Assembly (NCBI GenBank): GCA_934457145.1
Contig: CAKSHP010000038.1
Span: 1-12,412, forward strand
DNA length: 12,412 nucleotides
Reading direction: 5' to 3'
From: an uncultured Clostridia bacterium
GTDB taxonomy: Bacteria > Bacillota > Clostridia > UBA1381 > UMGS1253
Under the pieces are notes generated by a model. It was not told the DNA's origin. It did no database searches and saw only the letters and a program-made list of their open reading frames with translations. Position numbers and translations under genes: made by a program. The first letter of the stretch is position 1, and every line of letters begins with the position of its first letter. Positions 1-10,046 of this stretch are shown here, in pieces.

Positions 1-390
1 CTTTCGGACTATATGGGCAAGGTTTTTGAGGAAATCTGTAAACAGTATTTGTGGAAACAGCTCCTTTCCGGCAACTGCCCGGTTGAGTTTACTGCCCTCG
101 GTCGCTGGTGGGGCAATAATCCTAAAGAAAAGCGTCAGGAAGAAATCGACATTATGGGCGAACAGGATAAAAATACCGCTCTTTTTGCGGAATGTAAATG
201 GACAAACGAAAAGGTTGACCTTGGCGTTTTGGAAACGCTTGTAAAACGCAGTGAACTGTTTAATTATAAAACCAAACATTATTACCTGTTCTCAAAGTCA
301 GGCTTTACAAAAGGCTGTATTGATAAGGCTAATGAGATGGGCAATGTAACTCTTGCAAAGTTTGATGATATTGTAAATAGTCAATTATAG
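1..390 (+). CDS. C-terminal fragment of DUF234-type AAA ATPase (5' truncated by window)
   Basis: The reading frame is open from the first base, so this is the end of a longer gene and the ATG at 13 need not be its start. The sequence matches the C-terminal DUF234 domain that follows an AAA ATPase domain in a family common in Firmicutes, Bacteroidetes and archaea. The domain has a PD-(D/E)xK-like arrangement: EIDIMG (Asp codon at 148-150), then FAECKW (Glu 190-192, Lys 196-198), followed by the family-typical stretch VDLGVLETLVKRS and the YYLFSKSGFTKGC block. The ATPase half, with Walker A and B, would lie upstream of the window. Cellular role of the family is poorly known. Its codons are richer in G and C than those of the following genes, and a 68-bp gap separates it, so it is probably a resident neighbour rather than part of the downstream operon. 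Confidence 0.85.
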   Translation, partial: LSDYMGKVFEEICKQYLWKQLLSGNCPVEFTALGRWWGNNPKEKRQEEIDIMGEQDKNTALFAECKWTNEKVDLGVLETLVKRSELFNYKTKHYYLFSKSGFTKGCIDKANEMGNVTLAKFDDIVNSQL

Positions 391-404
391 TATAAACAAT
401 TTAA

Positions 405-447
405 TTTACACATATCGCTATTCACTTATATGTGTTTAATGTGTAAA
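405..447. promoter_or_regulatory. Inverted repeat and candidate operator/promoter ahead of the operon
   Basis: Between the upstream stop codon and the first operon gene, TTTACACAT (405-413) is mirrored exactly by ATGTGTAAA (439-447). A second overlapping pair, ACACATAT (408-415) and ATATGTGT (428-435), shares the left arm. TTTACA (405-410) resembles a -35 box (one mismatch to TTGACA), and TATATG (427-432), 16 bp further on, is a weak -10. If this is the operon promoter, a dimeric repressor could bind the repeat across it. The repeat is AT-rich with a long loop and no trailing T-run, so a terminator for the upstream gene is less likely. The repeat is certain; its role is inferred. No regulator gene is present in the window. 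Confidence 0.35.
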
Positions 448-458
448 AAGCAAAGGAG

Positions 459-2456
459 ATGAATACATCTTTGAATAATATAGATGAAACTATAGCTTCA
501 GAAAAATATGAGCCGGCTCTGAATAGCTATTACAATAATAAATTCCATGCTATGATTGAAAGAATGAGACATGTCTTGCCATCAAACAGAGTGGAAATAA
601 TAAAGAATGAAATGGTTGAAACAGAAGCCACTGTAGAAGAGGATTGCCTAGAAGCATTAAAATTCTTGGCATCATTAAGCGTTCTTGTTGATTTATCTCA
701 GCAAGGCTGGATTTTTGATATTAAAGATAATACCCTAACTTTGAAGATGGAAAACGACAATGTTGATGATAAGCAAAAAATCCGTTATCGCTTAAGTGCA
801 GAGAAAAATGCTCAGTTCAAGACTCCTAGTGTTGCTGCTTTTATAAAGCAGATGGAAGTAACAAAAGCTTATCGTGGAAATAATCTCTCTATTAAAAATT
901 TAATAGGCGATAAGAATCTTTTACTCCAAAACATCAGAAATGGTAATAGAGTATGCGAGCCATATATTCAAATGGTTACAAATGAACGAGATAATTTAAC
1001 GGGATATAAGCTTTCAGATATTTGGAGATATTTTCGTTATACATGGTCAATACCATATAAAACAATGCCAGGACGTAATTTGTTTTATTTAGTTAGAGAC
1101 AGATTACAGCCATATCATCCTATAATTGGTATTTTTGCTCTTGGTAATTCAGTATTGAATCTTACAGTAAGGGATGATGATATTGGATGGACAGTTGAAG
1201 CTATCAAAGACAATATGACCATAAAGACCGAAACAACTGTCTGCGAACATATGATAGGTGGCACAGATGGGAAAAAGGTTAAAACAAAAATTAATAGGAC
1301 GATTGAAACAGAGGAGGAATTTTTAAGTAGATCTTCTGAATATGCAGACAGAATGTATCCGCTATTGCTTAAAAATATTGAAGATGCGATCTCTGAAATA
1401 TATCTTAAAGACTTGGGATATCATAGAAATACAAAATATCCAAGTCAGGAAAAGATAGACGAGCTGTTAGCAATGGCCAGTAAATATGCAGAAATGTCAA
1501 TTAATAATAAGAACAATGAGACGAGTCCAAAATGGGAGGATGAAGCACAAACAAATCTTTTTAAACGAAAAAGAGCAGCTGAACTAGCAAAGCTTCTTCA
1601 AACAAAACGCGTATTCAATGAAGTGAACGGTGATACTAATGCCGATAAATTAATGCAGATTATTTCGACAGAAAAAGGAAGAAAAGCGATACATACAGCA
1701 TTAATAGCAAATAGGAAACGAAAAATCGGATCTAATATGATGGATATAATCGTGTGTGGCTCTATACCGCCATACAATGAATTGCTTGGTGGAAAGCTAA
1801 TTAGTATTCTTGCTTGTAGCCCTACAGTTGTTAGAGACTATACCTATCGTTATCGTAATCAGGTAAGTGAAATTGCTTCAAGAATGAAGGGAAAGCGTGT
1901 TGTTAGAGATAGTCGTTTAGTCTATTTAGGCACAACAAGTCTATATGCTGTAGGTAGTAGCCAGTACAATCGTATAAAGGTGCCTTTGCAGAGCGATTTT
2001 AACCTTGAATTCAGAAGAATGGGAATAACAGAGGGATATGGAACCGTTTTCTTTTCAAAGGAAACTACAACACTTTTCTCCAAACTTCTTGTAATTCAAG
2101 ATGGTGGAAAAAAGATTAACCATGTATTTGGGGAGGGGACAAGCCCAAGATTTAGAATGATTAGCAGAGGCTTGAGTAGCATCGGAATCAAAGCAGAGGC
2201 TTTTTTAAAGCATTATTCACCACGTATTGTTTATTCAATTGATTTAGCACAAAATACCAACAATTATTTAGTGGGGTTTGATGATGATGTGAACTATGGA
2301 TATGATTTGGACGATGCTAATGCAGTTCAGCAAAAAACTCAAGAATTAATTGATTATTGGTACGATAGGTGGTTGACGATGCGCCTTACCACAATTGATA
2401 TTGAGCAACGTCTTGATGACTTTAATGCTGAAAGCATTATTTTGGGGAATATATAA
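459..2456 (+). CDS. Long DUF4338 / DruA-like protein
   Basis: A 665-residue protein with two blocks I associate with the DUF4338 family, which includes DruA of the Druantia anti-phage system. The first, at about residues 205-244, begins GRNLFYLVRD and ends in RDDDIGW (R238-W244). The second, CGSIPPYNELLGGK (433-446), precedes a region of further DUF4338 character. The biochemical activity of DUF4338 is not established. The protein is longer than the compact DruA form (about 400 residues by memory) because of a 200-residue N-terminal extension and a charged insertion around 330-420. No signal peptide or membrane segment is visible. It opens the tight operon. The ribosome site AAGGAG (453-458) abuts the ATG with no spacer, so initiation may instead be at TTG 471, four codons in; ATG 459 is kept because an in-frame stop lies just upstream. 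No DruE helicase is nearby, so this is not a standard Druantia locus. Confidence 0.7.
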   Translation: MNTSLNNIDETIASEKYEPALNSYYNNKFHAMIERMRHVLPSNRVEIIKNEMVETEATVEEDCLEALKFLASLSVLVDLSQQGWIFDIKDNTLTLKMENDNVDDKQKIRYRLSAEKNAQFKTPSVAAFIKQMEVTKAYRGNNLSIKNLIGDKNLLLQNIRNGNRVCEPYIQMVTNERDNLTGYKLSDIWRYFRYTWSIPYKTMPGRNLFYLVRDRLQPYHPIIGIFALGNSVLNLTVRDDDIGWTVEAIKDNMTIKTETTVCEHMIGGTDGKKVKTKINRTIETEEEFLSRSSEYADRMYPLLLKNIEDAISEIYLKDLGYHRNTKYPSQEKIDELLAMASKYAEMSINNKNNETSPKWEDEAQTNLFKRKRAAELAKLLQTKRVFNEVNGDTNADKLMQIISTEKGRKAIHTALIANRKRKIGSNMMDIIVCGSIPPYNELLGGKLISILACSPTVVRDYTYRYRNQVSEIASRMKGKRVVRDSRLVYLGTTSLYAVGSSQYNRIKVPLQSDFNLEFRRMGITEGYGTVFFSKETTTLFSKLLVIQDGGKKINHVFGEGTSPRFRMISRGLSSIGIKAEAFLKHYSPRIVYSIDLAQNTNNYLVGFDDDVNYGYDLDDANAVQQKTQELIDYWYDRWLTMRLTTIDIEQRLDDFNAESIILGNI

Positions 2457-2462
2457 GGAGGT
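2455..2462 (+). promoter_or_regulatory. Strong ribosome binding site for the DptF-like gene
   Basis: AAGGAGGT is a near-perfect anti-16S match and overlaps the TAA stop of the preceding gene. It places the start of the next gene at ATG 2467 (5 nt after AAGGAGG) rather than at an in-frame ATG 72 nt upstream, inside the previous gene. The overlap of stop and ribosome site suggests coupled translation. Confidence 0.8.
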
Positions 2463-2466
2463 AGCC

Positions 2467-4011
2467 ATGTCAAAAATAGATTTTATAAAAAAGTTATATA
2501 ACGGAAAAAACTGTTATTCTGATCATATGTCAGATGATGAACTTAATCTTTTGCACATAACCTCAAATGTTGAAGTGCTTATTAAAGAGATGCTGAGTAA
2601 GGGAAAGATAATTTTCTTGACAGGGAATCCTGGTGATGGAAAAACCTTTGTTATAAAAGCTGTAGAAGCTGCAATTTCAGAGTATGACGCATATGTGGAA
2701 AAGGATATGAATAATATATCAGGCTATGATTCAATTGTTAAAGATATTTTGCAGTGTTATAAGGATCAAAGACCAGCGATTATTGCAGTTAATGAATATC
2801 CTTTTATGCAGCTTTGCAGGCATATAAAAAATAAGGCTCCAGATATCTATAAGGAAATAGTTGATGCGAAGAAAAGCGCAATCACATATAGCATATCGCA
2901 ACCTCTTACTGGAAGAATAGCATTAATAGATCTTAATGAAAGAAATCTTTTGGATGCTGATAGAAATCTTTTGGGCGAGCTTATAGATAAATTTATAGCA
3001 CTCATATCAGAGGATACTCAGCATAATAAGTGTTTAGAATATAATATAAAAGCCTTATCAATTCCCGAAGTAAAGAAGCAGGTGCTTTCTCTAATACAGC
3101 TTGCAGCATCTGAATGTGAGCATTTTGCCATACGTGATATATTGGGAGCGTTAGCATTTATGTTTACTGCATGCTTGACAGAAGAATATGAGGCACAGAA
3201 ATATTATTCAGCAATTTTCTCAGGCTCCAATCAACTGCTACAAGCCATACAACAATTTGATCCTGTATATTTATCATCTCCTTCACTTGACGAGCAGCTT
3301 TGGAATGGCGAGGTGAAGGACGGATGGGTTATTGAGGTCCCTTCAAAATGGCCTAATGATCCTGAGTTTGAAGAGAAGGATACTAATGATGCGATAAAGC
3401 TATTTCAAAAAATAAAGAGACAATATTATTTTGAAAATGTACATGGGCATGAGCTTTCAGCACTGCAACCAAGTGAAATTAAAAAATGTACAGATATGTT
3501 CAATTGCTTTGATTCTCAAAAGAAAAAGATTAAGGAAAGACTTATTAGAGCTATAAATAAGCTGTTTTTGCCTTCTTCGGATGACAAAAAATCGCTTTAT
3601 ATTTGGACAACTCATAGATATGATATGAGTATTCCTGCTGCAGTTGCAGTTTCAAGTAAATCTATTGATTCAAGTGAGCTTGATATACAAATGCCAAGAC
3701 CAGCTGATTGGCTGAATGGGTTGGAATATATACCTAATCATATTATCATGACACCAAAAGGAAAAAACGAACCAGTTTTGTGTTTGGATATAGACTTCAT
3801 CCGTACATTAAATGCCATTGAGGAGGGCTACCCAATCAATCTATTAGCACCTCAGTATGAGCAAGCAGCTTCAATGTTTTTGCAGCAGCTTGATGATAAT
3901 GGATTTACTGAAGAAAATGATGATGGTGAAATTATTATTGCAAGTCGTCGAAAAAATTATAAAAAATCAGTTTTTATACAAGATGACCAATTTGGGTTTG
4001 AGGAGGAATGA
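2467..4011 (+). CDS. P-loop ATPase, DptF-like
   Basis: A 514-residue soluble protein. Near the N-terminus LLHITSNVEVL leads into a strand and a Walker A, GNPGDGKT (residues 53-60). AIIAVNEYPF (104-113) sits where Walker B is expected, but with Asn109-Glu110 in place of the usual Asp-Glu. IDLNERNLL follows. A short lead ending in LHI, a GDGK-type P-loop and an NE-type Walker B is a layout I associate with DptF (DndF), the small ATPase of phosphorothioation-dependent restriction, and with related AAA-like ATPases of conflict systems. Its place just before two genes of DptG and DptH size supports this. No direct alignment was possible, so the family name is an inference; P-loop ATPase is secure. 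The role would be ATP-dependent sensing or assembly with the giant motor protein encoded downstream. The C-terminal tail is acidic. Confidence 0.65.
   Translation: MSKIDFIKKLYNGKNCYSDHMSDDELNLLHITSNVEVLIKEMLSKGKIIFLTGNPGDGKTFVIKAVEAAISEYDAYVEKDMNNISGYDSIVKDILQCYKDQRPAIIAVNEYPFMQLCRHIKNKAPDIYKEIVDAKKSAITYSISQPLTGRIALIDLNERNLLDADRNLLGELIDKFIALISEDTQHNKCLEYNIKALSIPEVKKQVLSLIQLAASECEHFAIRDILGALAFMFTACLTEEYEAQKYYSAIFSGSNQLLQAIQQFDPVYLSSPSLDEQLWNGEVKDGWVIEVPSKWPNDPEFEEKDTNDAIKLFQKIKRQYYFENVHGHELSALQPSEIKKCTDMFNCFDSQKKKIKERLIRAINKLFLPSSDDKKSLYIWTTHRYDMSIPAAVAVSSKSIDSSELDIQMPRPADWLNGLEYIPNHIIMTPKGKNEPVLCLDIDFIRTLNAIEEGYPINLLAPQYEQAASMFLQQLDDNGFTEENDDGEIIIASRRKNYKKSVFIQDDQFGFEEE
4001..4006 (+). promoter_or_regulatory. 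Ribosome binding site deciding the start at 4014
   Basis: AGGAGG lies inside the last codons of the ATPase gene. It is 1 nt from ATG 4008 but 7 nt from the in-frame ATG 4014, so 4014 is the better start. If 4008 were used, the two genes would overlap by the classic ATGA. Confidence 0.7.
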
Positions 4012-4013
4012 AA

Positions 4014-5492
4014 ATGGCAGCAGATACATTAAAAAAGCTTAGCGATGATATATGCAAGGATTTTCTCGGCTTTTATCCAACTACAAATGCTACAAAGCCT
4101 CCGCATATTGCCAATGGATTATTCAGATGTTGTACAGGTGAGACGTGCAACACACGAGATGTTCATGAGTGGATAATAAGTGATGGAAGAAAGGGTGCTA
4201 TGCCATCAGATGAGATCATAACCAAATATCAAGATATTCTTCAAAATGGATATCAAGAAAAGGCCTCTAACATAAAAGAACTTAGATTCCTGCTTGATGA
4301 TATTTTTGATCAAGATAACGCTGTGTATCCAAGCTACGAGTTTTCTGTAATGACGATAGCTTCGCATTGGATGATTAGAAATAAGGTTTCCTCTGAGGTG
4401 GGAATAGGAGATTTCTTGTTTGAAATCCTTTCTAAAAAAATTGATGGAAAACATTCCCCCATAATCGAATTGCTTCAGCAAGCTTTAGCTGATGATACAG
4501 ATGACATCACAAAACTTGTTAAACCAATCATAGCATTTCCCTCTGATAAAGAGAAAAGGAATGTTGGAGATGTTTTGTATAAAGAGGATGATGAAATTTC
4601 TTGGGATTCCACTAAACAGTCAATTCGAGATGGGTTTGATAGACTTGCACTTAATATTGAGAAAATAGGTGAGTCGAAAAACAGCCTGACGGTGCTTAAA
4701 AGAGTTGTTAATTTTTCTGTTTTTGCAACATTTTTATATCTTATTCACGGTAATTCGGCTGTGTATAATGAAAGCATGCCTCCGATTGTAATTGATGCAG
4801 GTTCCGACCTTGAATCAATAAAGAAAGCTAGTGAGCAAGCATATACTATAGCAAAGAAATCAGTAGAGGATTATTTTGCAAATACTATAAGAGAATGGCT
4901 TAAGCCGGTAATTGCAAAAAATACTTTGGAGGAATGCAAAAAATGGATAGATGCTATGATTTTTGCATCTAATGATAGAGAAAATAGTATTAAGCCTGCA
5001 CTTATCAGCTATTACGAAAGCTTTTGTGGTGAGGATGCAACTCCGTTAGCAGCATTGTCTCGTGCTTTGCAAATTGTATTATATACCTTTGAATACAAAA
5101 ACAATTCACCATCGGACTTTTGCAGAGTTTTAGGGGTTCGCTCAGGCTTGATTGGGCCGAAAGGAAATAGAGCCAAAACAAAAAGATATTTAGTAAACAG
5201 CTTTACATTAGAAACAATCACACTAAGCGCTTTAACAACCGCTGAATTAGAAGAGGGCTTAGAATTAAAGGATTTAGGCGAACGACTTTTTGACGCCTAT
5301 AATATTTTGATCGGTGCTGATGCTGAACGAGAATATGGCATTTTAGAGCAATACAATATTGCTCAAGCGACACCTGGAGATTTAAGAGGAGATTTAAGTA
5401 TCAATGCGCAAAAAATTGCAAATACATACATTTCTCTTGGCTTAGGAAAAAAATATGCTGACGGTGTTACCTTGATCGGATGGAGGTTGTAG
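4014..5492 (+). CDS. Conserved-looking protein of unknown family, positional DptG counterpart
   Basis: I do not recognise a named domain in this 492-residue protein. It is predicted soluble, mostly helical and acidic, with no signal peptide. Near the N-terminus is a cysteine cluster, RCCTGETC, followed by a HEW; a metal site is possible but has too few ligands to claim. The C-terminal third (about 384-492) has a basic turn GNRAKTKRY followed by an alternating helical stretch and YNILIGAD. This looks like a winged-helix or interaction domain, comparable to the middle protein of dptFGH modules. The start at 4014 lies 2 nt after the ATPase stop, so the two are translationally coupled. Position between a small ATPase and a giant FtsK-type ATPase, plus size, is the only basis for calling it DptG-like; a bridging or adaptor subunit is a guess. 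Confidence 0.5.
   Translation: MAADTLKKLSDDICKDFLGFYPTTNATKPPHIANGLFRCCTGETCNTRDVHEWIISDGRKGAMPSDEIITKYQDILQNGYQEKASNIKELRFLLDDIFDQDNAVYPSYEFSVMTIASHWMIRNKVSSEVGIGDFLFEILSKKIDGKHSPIIELLQQALADDTDDITKLVKPIIAFPSDKEKRNVGDVLYKEDDEISWDSTKQSIRDGFDRLALNIEKIGESKNSLTVLKRVVNFSVFATFLYLIHGNSAVYNESMPPIVIDAGSDLESIKKASEQAYTIAKKSVEDYFANTIREWLKPVIAKNTLEECKKWIDAMIFASNDRENSIKPALISYYESFCGEDATPLAALSRALQIVLYTFEYKNNSPSDFCRVLGVRSGLIGPKGNRAKTKRYLVNSFTLETITLSALTTAELEEGLELKDLGERLFDAYNILIGADAEREYGILEQYNIAQATPGDLRGDLSINAQKIANTYISLGLGKKYADGVTLIGWRL
5482..5487 (+). promoter_or_regulatory. Ribosome binding site deciding the start at 5495
   Basis: GGAGGT lies within the final codons of the preceding gene, 7 nt before ATG 5495. 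An in-frame ATG at 5480 overlaps this site and has no ribosome site of its own, so 5495 is preferred. The new start is 2 nt beyond the TAG stop at 5490-5492, the same junction style as at 4012-4013. Confidence 0.7.
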
Positions 5493-5494
5493 GA

Positions 5495-8400
5495 ATGAAT
5501 AACAAGCTATTAACAAGAGTAGTAACTAGACTCATAAATGAATGTGCTGATGCCAAAGAATACGGAGTTTCGCTCGTTACAATTCCTGATTTTGACTATC
5601 CGCAATTTGCAGCTTCATTAGATACAAGTCGCAGTATACAGTTGTTTTTCTTAGGCTTTTCAGCACAGCAGGAGCAGGAGTTAACGGCTACCTTACCTAA
5701 TCTTGGTGTCAATGTAAGCTATGCATATACGGTTGAGGCGGCAGAGCAATCAAGAAATTCAGGAGACGAAAATGTTTTTCGAATTTTAATTATTAAGAGA
5801 GCTGAAATTGAAAAAATATCTTCTTTGAGATGGTTCCCTGAAATCACATTAGAAAAAGTATATACAAAAAGCTGTGACATTGTAAAAGAAGAGCTTTCAG
5901 GAACTAATGGTGTTATAGACTCTTTGATCAAAGCATTGCGTTGTAAGCCAGTAAGAAGCATCCTTAGCTTTGAGCGAGTGCTGAATTATTTAGCACTTTT
6001 GCTGGATACGAAAAATGAAGAGCTTCCTTCTGCAATTAAAGATAATTATTATAAGCTTGGACTATGTGCGGATAAAACTATTGATAGTAAAAACCCAACA
6101 ACGGATGATTTTGTCGAGAGAATACGTCGTAATCACACTATTGTAGAAAGAATTGGAAACCTTGAGCAAACCGAACGACAAGGTATTACCAATTACTATT
6201 CTAAAGACGATGTTAATAAGGAAATGCCTCGCTTAATATTAAACTATTATAAAACAAGAGACATAGAACTGCTTAAGCTTATGGATCTTGATGAGGTGGA
6301 ATTGTGTCTTAAAGCAGCAAAAAAATCCGGTCCTAATCCTACTCCGCCACCGAAGCCAAAGGGGTCTAGAGTACAGCCAACTGCGTTGGCTGCAGAGCTA
6401 ATGTTTGATGATAATAGCGAACAGATTAATGATGTATTAGAACAAATAGCTAACGAACTGGATAAGGATGAGGTTAGAAAAAAGACCGAAAAGGTTGATA
6501 TTGATGTGAATGACATAAAGCTTCAGGTTCATACCGAGCCTATAACAGAGGTGATTGCTGCGGAATTATCAGCCGAGGATGATTTTGGTGGAATAATACG
6601 TGCAGATGTGCAAGCACCAGGTGAAGCTATTCGTGATCGTGGTAAATATCCACCAGAGTTATTTAAAAAAGCACACCTAGATGTGGTTTGGAACAGTTTA
6701 GAAAAAATTGCCACATTGTTGACTGATGGTGAATCCATATCAGAAAGCTTGAAGTCTTTTATTGCATCAAGAGACAAGATTGTCTCGTTCCGTAAACGCT
6801 TGCAGGATTCTCCTATGCTACAGGTTCTTGCTCGGTATCAATTATTTGCAGATTATTTAAAGGCATATGAAAAGCTTCTCAATTCCATAAACGAGGACTT
6901 TCCTAAAATTTGGAGCATATCAGCTTCCAAAGCAAAAGAAATAATCAATATGATTATGTCATTGGATTATGTATTTATTATTGGAGAATCAAAGCTACAT
7001 GCTATTCCTACTCCGTTACACCCGTTATACCTTTGGAAGTATATTGAACTTGCAAAGGAAATGCTTTCAAGTAAAGGCATTAATGATACTGAGATATGCC
7101 ATTTGTCTGATGATGATAAAGCATTTATAATTCGTAAGGCAGACGATATACCCGATCCCTTGTCCGTTATGCTTGTGCCGGTAACAATATCTTCTAACGG
7201 TGCTGCATTTTTGCCTCTTTCGGGAAGAATAGGAATGCTACCGATATATTCAAATCAGCCTCAGATTAATCAAAGTGAAAATGGCATAGATATCCTTGAA
7301 CAGCAAATTGTAAGATATCTATGTTTGTATCCGCACGCAGGTATGATGCTTAAGCTTGCTGTGATTGATCCTCCTTCAGTTGAAGTGGTTGTTTCTATGC
7401 TCAAGGCGCTTAATAATGATAAAGAATTCAATATAAAAGGCATTGAGGTTTCTATTTTCAGAACTAAAGAGGTTAATAACGATTGGGTTGAGATTGAAGA
7501 CGAGTCATTGAATGATGGTATGTTAGGAAAGATAAGGGGTAAGCGTAGCTTGAATTTTAAGCTTAAGATTGCAGATCAACGTCGTTCCTATACACAAATT
7601 TTAGCTGAGCTATCTCAACAACAGCATCTTCTTGTCATTTTTGATCCTAATGAGGTGAAAATTGAAACTGCTCAGAATAATAAGCATATTCATCTGCATC
7701 CTTTATGCGTTCCTAAAATATATAAGTACGATCCTGTTGATGAGAAGGTTGATATTAGACCTGCAAGTGAGGGTGGTATATTTACAATTTATTCGAGTAT
7801 TATAGAAAAATTGAATGAGCAGCCATCCACATTTAGTCATACAGCAACCTATTTTCATACTCCGCTCAAGAGAGAAACATATGATAGCTTTTTGCAAAAA
7901 TCTGATTGGCTTGTTATCCTGGATCAAAGCTTGAAAAGCTGGGATATATCACTGCGTGCAGCAAGTGAAAAGCTTTTCTATAGAGAGGATAGCTATCGTT
8001 CAATTGGCATTTATTCAAATAATTGCAAAAAATTTATCGTAGGATATGACATATTGGTTAAAAAACTCGGCAACTTTATCCCTAAACAAGATGGGCTTAA
8101 AAACATAATTGGAGCTATAAGGGAAATTAATGATGACGGACTCCTAAGCATCGTATCACATACTTCAAATAGGATCTTCGATCCTAATCATGGTAAAGGG
8201 AGTTTAGGAACAGCTATTGCAGCAATCAACTATAAGAAAAAACATTCTGATGCACTTATTGTTGGCTTGGATACACAATTAGCTCAAGAATGGCTTACTG
8301 ACAGAGATGATGGCAAGCTCCCGGATCTTATCGGAATACGTGCGGATGATAGTGGTGAGGCAACAATAGACATCATAGAGGTAAAAACCTATAACGATAG

Positions 8401-10045
8401 TCCGAACTCCTTCATTATTAACGATAACAGAATTTCAGGTCACGCTGTTGAACAGGCTTCAGTTTTAGAAGAGCTTGTAAAGGAAATGTTTGGTTCTGTA
8501 GAAAAGATAACCACTGTTTCAAGAAGAGAGATTCTACGAGAACAGGTGTTTGAAGCACTTTTCCAGGCTGAGTTTGATCCAAAAGATAAGCTTAACTATA
8601 GTGAGCATCTAAACCTACTTTTTGCAGGTCAGTATAAGCTTGTGGTGAATAAAAATATTGCCTTTATAGATTTTGAAAATGCAGAAAGTAGTACGGTATC
8701 GTATAAAGGAATGGAGTCATATGCAAATGACGATTTTCTGCTTACCATCATAGGAAGCAAAGAAATTCAAGCTATATTGTCCGATATAGAGTTTAACGAG
8801 GCGGTTGAGACTCCTGGAATTAAAGCTTTTAACGAGCAAGACGATACTGAAGTTGCAGATCCTGATGCAACACCTGTCAAGAATTCTAATAGCATTGATA
8901 ATACTAAATCAAGGGATAAGCATGAAGAGCCAACTGATACATCTATAGAAGCACAAAAAAAGGAATGTGATTTAAAGGTGCTTGAGGAAAAATGTGCAAA
9001 AATCAATAAGGTATTTAGAGATTATAATATAAACGCTTATCTGGTAACGGTTGAGAATGTACAAGAGGCAGCACGATTTACTAGATTTTCAGTAGAACTT
9101 AAATCCGGCGAATCTATAAGAAGTATAGAAAAGTACAAGTCTGATATCGGTAGACAGCTTGAGGCGAATGGTGAAATTTTGATAAACCACATTAAAGGCA
9201 CAAAATATATTTCAGTTGATGTTCCATTTGCTGGTTCTGGTAATGTGCTAAATCTTACTGATCATCTTGCAATGTTAGACGAACGAAAGGGTAACCTCGA
9301 TGTTATAGCAGGACAAATGGCAGATGGTACCTTTGATATAGTTGATATTGCAGGAGCTCCACATATGCTTATTGCGGGAACTACCGGTTCGGGTAAAACT
9401 ATTTTCCTACACGCTATGCTTGTCAGCTTATTGCATCAATATTCAGCAGATGAGCTTGAGGTTCTTATTATAGATCCTAAGCAGACGGACTTCATTTTCT
9501 TTGAAGGAATTCCTCACTTATATGGTGGTAAGGTTGTGATTGATGCCGAGGAAGCCCTTGAAAGAATCCAAGAGATTAACACCAAGGATAAAGAAGAGCG
9601 AACTGCGGCTCTGCGCTCTTGCAAGAGTAAGGATATCGAATCATATAACGCCAAAAATCCTAATAACAAGATGAAACGTCTTGTTGTAGTGATTGATGAG
9701 TATTCTGACTTGATTCAAGCTGCAGAAATGAATGGGACACGTAAGGAATTTGAAAAGAATCTCCTTATGTTGTTGCAAAGAGTTCGTAATCTTGGAATTC
9801 ATTTGATTATAGCAACACAGAGACCATCTGCACAAATAGTTACAGGAGCATTGAAGGCGGTTATACCATTTAGAGTTTCATTCAGATTGCCTTCACACAC
9901 AGACTCTCAAACTATCCTAGATATGTCGGGCGCTGAAAATCTTCTTGGTAAAGGAGATATGCTTATGGTGACAGAGACTGATACAAAGCGAATGCAGGGC
10001 TTGTATATATCTGAAGACGAGCTTGAGGAATTTTTGAATAATATA
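5495..10045 (+). CDS. Giant PD-(D/E)xK-like plus FtsK/SpoIIIE-type motor protein, DptH-like (stop codon at 10046-10048)
   Basis: A 1517-residue protein. Residues 1-278 are an unrecognised helical region ending in a proline-rich linker (PNPTPPPKPKG, about 280-290). A long unassigned middle follows. At 943-964 a PD-(D/E)xK-like signature appears: LPDLIG (P943, D944), then IDIIEVK (E962, K964), preceded by a helix GKGSLGTAIAAIN. After an acidic linker (about 1112-1160) comes a stretch like the FtsK beta domain, then the motor: Walker A GTTGSGKT (1295-1302), Walker B VVVIDEY (D1401, E1402), and the FtsK hallmarks GIHLIIATQRPS and GAENLLGKGDML. There is no C-terminal gamma domain and no membrane segments, so it is not the cell-division FtsK. 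Known FtsK motors are hexameric double-stranded DNA translocases; a translocating nuclease is inferred. Size, motor and gene order resemble DptH of phosphorothioation restriction. Confidence 0.8.
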
Positions 10046-10046
10046 T

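Noticed and set aside
2395..2466. Upstream start for the DptF-like ATPase
   Set aside because: It would overlap the DUF4338 gene by 62 nt without a ribosome site; AAGGAGG at 2455-2461 supports ATG 2467.
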